This document shows positions 55,880 through 64,000 of a stretch of 64,000 bases of DNA, one piece after another. The notes beneath the pieces are model-generated. The model searched no databases. It saw only the letters and a list, made by a program, of their open reading frames with translations, and had not been told where the DNA came from. Numbering within the stretch: position 1 is the stretch's first letter; each line of letters starts with the position of its first letter. This DNA comes from Pinus tabuliformis (lineage: Eukaryota > Streptophyta > Pinopsida > Pinales > Pinaceae): the NCBI GenBank assembly GCA_031772625.1, contig CM062814.1:363479750-363543749 (forward strand). The letters are read 5' to 3'. The position numbers and the translations under genes were made by a program.

Positions 55880-58105
55880 ATGGCTTCAACAAATGTGGCT
55901 ACTACAGTGCTTGGCCAAACTACCTCAACACCAAATCTGCAAGCCGAGACACCACTACCCACTTCTTCTCCCATGGTCTGCCTTGCCATTGGATCCAAAT
56001 CAGGGTCCTCCTCTTCTCCCCGCCGACTCCATTCTATTGCTTCCTCCCTGCTGGAGGTCAAGTCCAGGCTCGGATTGGGCACCGCTTCTAACATGTTTGA
56101 TCCTGAGAATGGTCTTGTCTTCATTGTTGTAGCGCAAGTTGGAGGCGCTAACAATGGCGGTAGTAGCCGAGCAGTTGTCTCCATGGCGAAGAAGAGAGTT
56201 GGGGATCTGAAACCTGATCTTAAGGGCAAGAAGGGTTATGTCCAGGTCAATTTGAAGGTCCCCCTCAATGAAACTTAGAACATCACTAGTGATATGCATA
56301 TCAAGGATGCCATTTTCACCATCAAACTTGGTCGACAATGAAGCCAAAGTTATTCTTACAAGTCATCTTATGGGGCAGGAGAATTTCCTAGGCATACCAG
56401 ATCTGATTGATTCCTTGGGGTTTTGTAATTGCACCCTAGATCTAGTGTATAATGCAACCGATTAGGCTCCGATATGGTCAAACCCCCTTCAACTAGGAAA
56501 CTATGTAGCAGGTTTCCCCCTGAAATGGCCAGATCTAAATCAATATTTTTAGATTCGAGGGTTCCCATAGCTTGAAGACAGGAACGAACTAGCGAAGGTG
56601 TGTGGCAAAGAAAAGATGGGGGCAAACATGAGTGATAATAGCCTTTCAATGCAGAACGACACAAAACTGAACACCACAAGGCTATAAGATGCATTAGTTA
56701 GCCCAGATTTGGCGATGCAAGAAACTGACAGAGCTCTGATATGCTCAGATCTGGACAGCTAGGAAAAAGATCGAGCCATTTCTCTAACGGATTTATACCC
56801 TACCAAGGTGGATCTTATACAAATATTCATCAAAACATTGGAAGGCAAGCATCTTTGTTGGAGGATTTGGAAGGGGAGTAGGATCCAGGATCTAAGGTAT
56901 AAAATACAGAACCACCTTGGTATACCAGCATATAGGTAAAATCTGATCTATGCGGGTCTCAATTTACAAGATAACTACACCCTTCAGGATTATAACATAA
57001 CCACAGACTCGACCATCATAATGAACCTCTCTTTGCAGGGTGGATGTTCTAGAACTAGCTCAAAGAGCACAGGCTTCTTTAAGGATGCTGTCAAAGGTAA
57101 GGGAAAAGCACAAACTAAACCAGCAACAATGCTAGAGCTTCCTGGGCCCTACATTTTAGAACAAAAAACTGAGTATCTTGCTCTCACCATCGTAATGCCT
57201 GAGGTAAATATATGCAAATTCAATGGATTTTGGCCCAAATCTGATGTTTTACACTAATGGATATATGATACATCGTCACCAAACCGTGAAATATACTTAT
57301 GCCCCAAGGGACTTCTCATAGTCAGATTCAAAACAGAACAGGAAAGGGAACACATCTTCAACAAGGGACCATGGTTCTGGGGAAATGCAGGGCTCCTCAT
57401 GACCCCTTGGTTTCCAGAATTCGATGCTAACACAATGCTGGTATCAAAAATGCCTGTTTGGGTGAGGCTACACAACTTTCCACTACACTTTTGGCATCAT
57501 AATGTATTAATCACCATAGGGAACACTTTGGGAAAGTTCCTATAGATTGATGGGGACAGACTTACAAGGGGAATATTCACTTTCACCAGAATATTTGTTG
57601 AAGTAGATCTTAGACAAGGACTACCCGAAGGTATAACACTGAATTTCAATAATACACAGTGGAGACAACCTTTAGATTACAAAAATACAACATTCCAATG
57701 TCGTGGATGTCTACAAACATACCACCTCCATAACGCCTATCCACAAGCAAAACAAATCGCCAAATGGAAAAAGAAGCAGTAGAGAAAGCCAAAAGGATGG
57801 CAGTATAAAACTCCCTTAGATGAAGAAGTCGACACAACAGAGAATAAAGCATAAATGGATTCTCAAAATGTCCACAACAACACACTAAAGGAAGAGGAAG
57901 ACCCCAGCAACCCCCTGCAGCAAATAGAATCCTAGCCAACAGGATTGGAAATATCAAGCAATAAGCAAACTCATGGATCAGAAGGATCTAATTCTGACAA
58001 AGACTCTCCCATAAATACAATCGAAAATCATTTATCCATTGTAACAACCACCCCCAACACTGGAGGTTGGCGAAAGGTGGAGAAAAAGAAAGGGAGAAAA
58101 GAATA
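55880..58105 (+). pseudogene. LINE ORF1 with ubiquitin-like and DUF4283 domains
   Basis: Opens MASTNVATTVLGQTT. The first 310 codons are Ser/Thr/Pro-rich, then of unknown family. A ubiquitin-like domain follows at 56,817-57,044, then a short Ser/Lys/Gly linker (CSRTSSKSTGFF, KGKGKAQ), then the DUF4283-type RNA-binding domain at about 57,140-57,660 (RFKTEQEREHIFNKGPWFW, MPVWVRLHNFPLHFW, IGNTLGKFL, FVEVDLRQGLPEG), then a zinc-knuckle relic CRGCLQTYHLHNAY near 57,700, where the last Cys of CCHC is Tyr. The end reads GGWRKVEKKKGRKE and stop. The frame shifts once, near 56,335, and holds about ten in-frame stops (for example TAG at 56,276, TAA at 56,937 within the ubiquitin part, TAG at 57,543), so it is a pseudogene. 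Several stops look like single C-to-T changes. Confidence 0.85.
56817..57044 (+). other. Ubiquitin-like domain within LINE ORF1
   Basis: Exactly 76 codon positions align without gaps to ubiquitin. By my count 33 are identical, including Q2, I3, F4, K6, T7, L8, G10, K11, K29-I30-Q31, G35-I36-P37, L43-I44, A46-G47, T55-L56, D58-Y59-N60-I61, S65-T66 and the terminal G75-G76. The hydrophobic-patch residues L8 and I44 are kept (position 70 is Asn), and K48 and K63 are not lysine. Codon 41 is TAA where ubiquitin has Gln (CAA). The domain ends LSLQGG directly before the linker to the RNA-binding part, so a ubiquitin-type protease could once have cut there. The resemblance is seen directly. The function is inferred. 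Confidence 0.88.
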
Positions 58106-58253
58106 GCATTTTATCTTTTATTTTCTATTTTTTGTTGTTGTTTAGTTTCTGTGAAAATAGAAATATACCATATGCATATGCTTCTTAGCATCTACAAAAT
58201 GTAATTTTGTCTTATGAATAAAATTACAACTTTTTCCAAGGGAAAAAAAAAGA

Positions 58254-58267
58254 CATTCATGTAGAGA
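58254..58267. repeat. Right target-site duplication of the ORF1-only LINE
   Basis: CATTCATGTAGAGA, directly after the A-tail. The LTR resumes within and after it (TGCAACAGAGATAATACTTC). Confidence 0.85.
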
Positions 58268-60197
58268 TGCAACAGAGATAATACTTCATTTCATTACTAT
58301 AAAATAATGAAATATACTTACAAATAAAAATGGAATAAACTAGCTAGGGCGATGGTAGCTTATCTCTGAGAAGAGATGTGGTGGCTACATGCCTCTAAAT
58401 TGTGTTACAATGAGGTTCAAAGGCCTATTTATTGTTTAGAAAAAATGGAAAACCCTAAAAATCCAAAGACCTAACGCTAGAAGATGAAACGCCAAACTAT
58501 GGGCCCTGTTTGGGTAAATTGGTACATCAACTTCCCGGGGTCGTAACTTTGGCATACGATCTTTGTTTCATGCATACAATATCTCGTTAGAAAGATCTAT
58601 TCAAGAACTACAACTTTGGGAAGAGCAATGTCGGGCAAAGGATGCAAGTTGCTCCTAGTTTTCCCAAAAAATGTCGTTTAGGGCCTCAAAACGGCTCCGG
58701 AAGTTCAGGACCCGAAAAACTGATAAAAATAGTAAACTGTGCTACAATTAAGGAAACTGAAAAGCTGAAAGAAATAATGGTGGGGGCCCAAGTGGACTTG
58801 GTGGGTGGTCACCAATACCCACCTGGATTAAAAGGTCTGAAAACCATAAGAAATACTCAAGTGATTGTCATATCAATTAAACAAAAAGGCAATTGTTTGA
58901 TATGATTTTAACTTGCAGAATATATTGAAAAATATGAAGCTTTCTCATCCCTTGCTCCTAATCAATTGTAATCTATGGGTTCCAATAATGTAACCAATTT
59001 CCCTCCAAGATAGTTGAGAGATCACTTTGGAGAAGGACTTCTGGAAGCATTGGGATAGTAGAAATCGAATTAACTAGGAGGAAAATGAAGCACTTTAGTG
59101 GGTGCTCCAAAATATTTGAATGCAACTGAAAATGATTTTATACTCCCTCCACAAATTTTAAAACAAAAACCATTCAGGTGCATCTCATTTATTTTCCACC
59201 TTTCTATAATATGTAATTCTTTGAGCAAGAATGGAGCATTCATAAATATTGTCATGAAAGAGGACTCTTCATAATCCTAATAAGATGGGCTCTAACAAAT
59301 AAACAATTTAATGTAGTGAATAAATCTTACAGGGTAGATTTCAGTGATTAAAATGACAACTTTATTTTTAATCTCATTACAACAAAAATAAATTCAACCC
59401 TAACTAGTTGGGATATAACAAATAGAGAATTTCATGTAGTAAAGTAAACTTACATGGTAGATCCCAGTTTTTTGCAATGAAAAATTTATTCCTGATCTTA
59501 TTACAACATAGATAAATTCAAGAGTAAATACATATTTCCTTATCTAAAACAAACTTTGAACACATTCTGAGATTTCATAGAAATATAATGCTACGATTTA
59601 CCTTTAGGACATGAGACATCTATCTGCATATAGCACCCGTCACTGGACAATAATGTTATTGAGACACCATCTCATGGCATTAGAATCATGTAGATAGATA
59701 GTGCTATAGAGATATCTTGCAACGCCTATTCAACACTACCTTCACACTTCAATTTCATCAATTGATTTACTTTAGTAGCAAATTCTAGTGGGATTTCATT
59801 AAATACAACCCGACAAAAGCCATTTGTGATGGTTGTTGTTGCCTTCTCTAGATATAGCCCCCAATGGAAATATAATAACTCATAATCCTAAATTTTTGAG
59901 GTAATTACTTCATGTTCAACATGGGATATTGGGTTCTTCACGTGGAAAAGGTTGCAAATATTAGATGTATAATGGAAACAAGCATGCAATTCAAGGTTGC
60001 TCCTAAAGTCTCTCGGGTGAATTATAAAACAACATCTACTTAAAACATGATATATGGTAGTAACAAAAACCTACCCAAGATCCAACTTAAGAATTCAAAA
60101 TGTTTCAAATAGGAGATGTCTTAAACAATATCAACTATTTAATTGCATAATCACACTAAAATAAACAAATCTTTAAAGTGTTGAAAAGTGTGAAAAG

Positions 60198-60360
60198 AAT
60201 GGAGTTGGAATATTATAGTTATGTCAGGGTAGAGATAGCTATGTAAAATGTATCTTCTATCTAAAACACTTAAATGTAACTTTTATATAAAAAAATGGAG
60301 TTAAATATTATAGTTACGTTAGGGTAGATATAGCTATGTGAAATCTAACTTCTATATAAC
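60198..60360. repeat. 97-bp diverged tandem duplication
   Basis: Units starting ATGGAGTT at about 60,198 and 60,295 share ATTATAGTTA(T/C)GT(C/T)AGGGTAGA and ATAGCTATGT, then (A/C)TTCTAT. Two copies are present, with several differences. Confidence 0.7.
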
Positions 60361-60912
60361 ATTCTAAAATATCCTTTTTTCATTCATTTAAGAGACTAAC
60401 ATTTTTTTTAATCTTCGGTTAATAACTTAATACTCCACCAAAAATATCATTGAATTGGTTCTTCACCAACCAAGGGGAAATTTTAAACCATTGTGAAAAT
60501 GATTATTCATTCCCCTGCCATATTTCTAATATTTTATTTGTTTGTGGATTTAAGCTATTGTAATGTAAATTCTACATATTTGACAATTTACATGTAAAAA
60601 GTTACCTAGATTGAAGTTATACAATTAACATATGCACAATAAGATACACTATGCATGACTTATAAGTAATATGATGTTTACATGTTATATGAAGACAAAC
60701 TTTTTCTCATCTCAATAACTCTTATCTTATACTTAGTGATGGATATAGCATTTAAAATTATGATCCATCCTTGTCATATCTGATATTTAAAGGTGAATAT
60801 AGATTTTAAAAGCATCAACCTTGTTTGTTATTTTATGTGCAGACAATTTAAATGGAAGTTCCCATAATTTTATTCAATATTGTCTTGAACAACTGGAAAT
60901 AAAATGATGCGA

Positions 60913-61180
60913 GGGTGGTCTTTCTAGTGATTGTCAAACTTGTTTTAATTACCTAAATTTAGTCTATTTAAAATAAACAAGGGTGGTGTTTCTAGCGATT
61001 TTCAAACTTGTTTTAAATATCTAAATTTAGCCTATTTAAAGTAAATAGTTGCACTGACCATATTATCTTCAAACCAGTAACTAGTGTTTCTAGTGATTTT
61101 TAAACTTGTCTCAATTAGCTAAATTTAGCATATTTAAAGTAAATAGTTGCACTAACCATATTATATTCAAGTCAGTAACT
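60913..61180. repeat. Three diverged tandem copies, 68 and 98 bp apart
   Basis: The phrase (G/C)TTTCTAG(T/C)GATT-T(C/T)AAACTTGT, then CTAAATTTAG-(C/T)(C/A)TATTTAAA, begins near 60,919, 60,987 and 61,085. The second and third copies share a further 30 bp (AGTAAATAGTTGCACT(G/A)ACC) that the first lacks. Confidence 0.75.
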
Positions 61181-63504
61181 TTTCTTGAGGGCATCTTCAT
61201 GATACCCACTGTCTTTGAAAATTATGAATTATTAGTACTATCTTGCACTAAATAGACAATGTTGGCATATAATCTTTTATTGTGTTTTTTAGTCTGTGTC
61301 ACAAATTTATTGATAGTTTATGACTCTTTGTTTCGATTTCCATGTTAAGACTCAATTCATCATTCCTGCTAGGATTTTTAGTTCTGCACACATCATATTG
61401 TTCACTTCTAACTGTATAAAAAATAGTGAGTATGCACAATGAGATGTAGTGACATGTGAGTGTCTATTTTACTCAATATTATGTTTGTTTTTTAACCCAT
61501 TCCAATCCTACCACAATGAAATTAAGAGAGACAAGGACACAGGAAGGACGATCAAAAAATGAAATTAGAGACTTTAGAATGTAAATCATACTGTACCTGA
61601 ATGTAAAGATAAGTATTTCCAGCTTCCTAGTCACCGATGAGCATTGAATCACACTGTAAAAAATTCCTTGCATTATGAGTATTTGGTTGCACCTGCACTA
61701 ATCCTCTATAATATTTCCTTGACTTGCCTATAGATATAATTTTAGAAACAATCCTACTCCTACAATTATTCCCTATATGGATCATCTTTGTCCCCCCCTA
61801 TTGATAGTTATTTTTCAAGTCAACCGAATAGAACTCTACAATTGCATCATCACCTTTCAAAACAATGCTTGAGCATTTCCAGGTGATTGTCGAAGCAGTC
61901 TCTACTCAGGTCCACAAAATAATTGACTTGTCTCCATCGCACAAGCCTCTTTTCGTAATAAAGTTATAAATCCCATTTTTTTATTCCTTGTCCCCGACAT
62001 ACCAATTATTTCTAGTGGAATACTTTATCGTTGCTTGCTCGGTGCAATATAGATCCACTACTATGGAATGGAGAAGATTAGTGTCATAAAATGGTGCAGT
62101 GCATTGCTCAACATATGTCACAAAACTCTTCTCACCTCACAGAACTCCTCTCATCTACAACAATAAGAGTCCTCTCAAACTGCCTAGTCTCCATCTCATT
62201 CATCCTGAAATAAGTGGATATTTCCATGGGTTATAAAGTGTGCTTGGGGATTTAATAGGAGTTATCACAAAAAAAGAATTACATTAGAGCATAATAGTTA
62301 TCAGAAAAAGGAAAAACCCTACAAAGCTACTTCCTAACTAGATGAAGATACTCCCGAATTACCTCTTATAATGAACAAAAGATAACTTCAACTACCTATA
62401 GAGTCTACCTATGCATGGTAGGAATGAAAACACTGTCAAAAACAACATATACAACAATGTTGGGAAATCTCTTCTTCTAGTCAAGGGCATGGCCAACTTT
62501 TGAAAAGTGTCAAGCAAGTCAAGGTCCACCTCATCCAGGCTCCTCTTGTTCTTCTACTCTCTCTTTGTAGGTTCATAATAATAGAAAAGGTCTTGTAAAT
62601 TGATGGGTGGGTAAAAGTTATCAAACCATTTGGGTTCTTCAATTTTTAATCATTGTCTGTAAGCATTGAGTCTAAATTTCAGAAGCCATTCAGGTTCCTT
62701 CCTTTTAGTTGAAATTAACCTAAGCTTTGGAGAGTTGTAAGGTTTAATGGATCTAAGTATAATCTACTTAAAATATAGTAACATGTTTTAAAACTATAGG
62801 CATTGAGATCAGAATCTAAGGATGAAATAGAAAAGATTTTATGTTCGTGATTACTAGAAATTTTAATTTCATGTAACAAAGTTTGCGGAAGGTATAGTAT
62901 TTGCATCCTACTAGAAAAATTTCTTGCATCACTCCATCCCTTTGAATTTTGGCATGGTAGGTTCCATTACACGAACAACCAACCACTAAAAAGAAAGGCG
63001 AAAAGAAAAAAAAAAAGGTGAAAAAAAAAAATAAAATTGCATGAATTCTGACCCTAGAAAATTTAAGGAGGAGCAAATTGATCTAAACAATATGGACATG
63101 AAAAATGCTTACTTGTACATTGTCTTTTGATGAATTGTTGGCCACACTCAAGATCTGCATTATCATAATCATTAAACCCTTTGTACAATAAGCACATGCA
63201 AAATGTTTAGTTGTGCATTTCCTTTTGCTGAATGTTTTGCTGCAATCAACATATGCATTACCATAATCATTAAACCCTCAACTCTAGAAGAAATTTATGC
63301 TTTGATCATATAAAATATTGATCATATAAATCATCGAAATTATTTACCCATAAGAAGAAAAATCATCTTTATTAAAAAGGAAGAACTCTCCATAGTCCAA
63401 ATTCATAGCCATGTACAAATGGCCAAAATCTCCATAGACGATGGCCTTGTACTTCTTCCATCTAATCGTTGAAACTCTCCTAGGGTGTTTCCCATGAAAA
63501 ATCC

Positions 63505-63615
63505 ATTTGGGGTTCGAATCCCATGAAATCCTATGCAAACTCCATCTGGGTTCGAGTTTGAATCCCATGAAATCCCATGCAAATTCATTTTGGGTTCGAA
63601 TCCCATGAAATACAT
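63505..63615. repeat. About 42-bp tandem repeat containing GGTTCGAATCC
   Basis: GGTTCGAATCCCATGAAATCC starts near 63,511, and related phrases start at 63,549 (GGTTCGAGTTTGAATCCC) and 63,593. GGTTCGAATCC equals the B-box of RNA polymerase III genes. No A-box at the right distance or cloverleaf is visible, so no tRNA gene is called. Confidence 0.6.
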
Positions 63616-64000
63616 AGATCACATTGATAGTCTTCATTCTTCTGGCATTTCCACGCAAATATTAACAAGACAAAGAAAAATGCAGTGCTACAATGTGATG
63701 TTGTAATCTATGAATATTTTATTTGAACCTAGGGCTAAACTGGAAGTAAAAAAGCAAATAAATATTTATAATGGAAAAAATAGAACAAACATTTATAATA
63801 TAAAACAAAATATATAAATTGCAATTAGGTTAAGTGATTTATTTTTAATAAGAATTTTTTATTTTCGCGTAAGACGCTAAATTAAAAGGAAGAAGAACAA
63901 GAAGTTAAAAAATGATAGTGGGATGAGTGTAAACATTTAAATATGGCCTCAATTAATAATAAAAAGTTAAATTAATAAAAATAATAAAATTCAACTTGTT

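Larger units (their letters stand above)
55793..58253 (+). mobile_element. ORF1-only L1-type LINE copy
   Basis: About 2.46 kb on the plus strand, inside an LTR. It consists of an 87-bp leader, one long ORF1 (55,880-58,105, decayed), a 3' UTR of about 140 bp and an A-tail (a run of nine A at about 58,243-58,251), flanked by a 14-bp duplication with two mismatches. No endonuclease or reverse transcriptase sequence is present, so it depended on another LINE's ORF2. Because duplications bound both ends, the copy either arrived in this short form or lost ORF2 by a clean internal deletion. Its ORF1 includes a ubiquitin-like domain. The LINE is younger than the gypsy element that it enters. Confidence 0.85.
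50939..58830 (-). mobile_element. Old broken Ty3/gypsy element carrying two insertions
   Basis: A minus-strand LTR element with inverted ends TGATCCAG and CTGGATCA. It has a near-matching target duplication (AAAGC before, AAAGG after), a primer-binding site of initiator-Met type and a purine-rich tract (GGAAGGGGGG-like on the minus strand, plus-strand CCACCCCCCTTAGG at 51,870) next to the left LTR. In its own sense: gag, protease, RT, RNase H, integrase. Its left LTR holds a hAT-type MITE and its right LTR holds an ORF1-only LINE. Without them the element would be about 5.1 kb. The LTR copies differ at about one position in ten. The coding region is broken in many places. Confidence 0.92.
55736..58830 (-). 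repeat. 5' LTR, interrupted by a LINE
   Basis: Right LTR in window coordinates. 55,736-55,792 matches the first bases of the left LTR (CAGATTTAAACAGGAATGC and so on). After the LINE it resumes at 58,254 and runs to CCACCTGGATTA. Phrases GGTAGCTTATCTCT, GAAGAGATGTGGTGGCTACA and AGTTCAGGACCCGAAAAACTG are shared with the left LTR. Confidence 0.9.
58836..64000. other. Gene-free AT-rich flank
   Basis: No supported gene, RNA or element. Reading frames are short and of biased composition. Three small tandem repeats are listed separately. A purine-rich, A-dominated stretch lies at 62,990-63,035. Loosely similar phrases around 59,330-59,480 (ACA(G/T)GGTAGAT(T/C)(T/C)CAG, then TTTATT-TGATC/TCTTATTACAAC) suggest one further old duplication of about 130 bp. 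Confidence 0.5.

Noticed and set aside
55669-56229. 186-codon open frame on the minus strand
   Set aside because: It lies antisense to the start of the LINE ORF1, crosses the LTR/LINE boundary and has no domain. It is a chance frame.
63505-63615. tRNA gene
   Set aside because: B-box-like sequence only; no A-box, acceptor stem or anticodon loop can be folded around it.
63344-63658. 104-codon minus-strand frame
   Set aside because: It is the translation of the 42-bp tandem repeat and its flanks, with repeated phrases of the HGIR type and no domain.
1-64000. Any intact host gene
   Set aside because: Every long frame or protein-like region that I recognise belongs to a mobile element, and the PMD relic is most simply explained as part of one too. 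The unrecognised fossil at 2.0-3.7 kb is broken.

Overview
The window looks like repeat-filled intergenic DNA from a large plant nuclear genome, most likely a gymnosperm such as a conifer. The reasons are its AT-richness, the layers of old Ty1/copia and Ty3/gypsy elements nested in one another, plant-type L1 LINEs (ORF1 with a DUF4283-like domain and zinc knuckle, ORF2 with a terminal RNase H), a plant-mobile-domain fossil, and no host gene that I can support. The clade is an inference. No rRNA, tRNA, CRISPR array or complete host gene was found.

Layout. 1-9.7 kb is gene-poor. It holds short diverged repeats, an unrecognised coding-like fossil (about 2.0-3.7 kb), a diverged tandem array with a period near 380 bp (3.7-5.5 kb), a TA microsatellite and AT-rich repeats. 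9,731-16,706 is a full-length L1 LINE on the minus strand with two open frames that overlap in ATGA and a 15-bp target-site duplication. 18.2-21.6 kb is the wreck of a Tat-like gypsy element: an RNase H domain lies downstream of its integrase, and a plant-mobile-domain gene relic lies beside it on the other strand. 22,636-28,493 is an old broken copia element. 32.2-32.8 kb is a minus-strand gag fossil with zinc knuckles. A CACTA-like transposon end begins at 32,881.

33,331-41,857 is an old broken gypsy element (minus strand, duplication ATACT) sitting in the subterminal repeats of that CACTA-like end. 44,013-49,869 is a young chromovirus (plus strand, LTRs about 3% different, duplication GATTC). 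50,939-58,830 is another old gypsy element (minus strand). Its left LTR received a 298-bp hAT-type MITE with an 8-bp duplication. Its right LTR received a LINE copy that carries only ORF1, with an A-tail and a 14-bp duplication. 58.8-64 kb is non-coding with a few short tandem repeats.

The most striking observation is in that ORF1-only LINE. Positions 56,817-57,044 translate to exactly 76 codon positions that align without a gap to ubiquitin, about 33 identical by my count, ending in Gly-Gly. They lie directly upstream of the DUF4283/zinc-knuckle RNA-binding part of ORF1. This suggests a LINE lineage whose ORF1 carried an internal ubiquitin-like domain with a possible processing site. The other LINE in this window has no such domain.

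The elements do not form a pathway. What links them is insertion order, which can be read from target-site duplications and from elements that interrupt one another.
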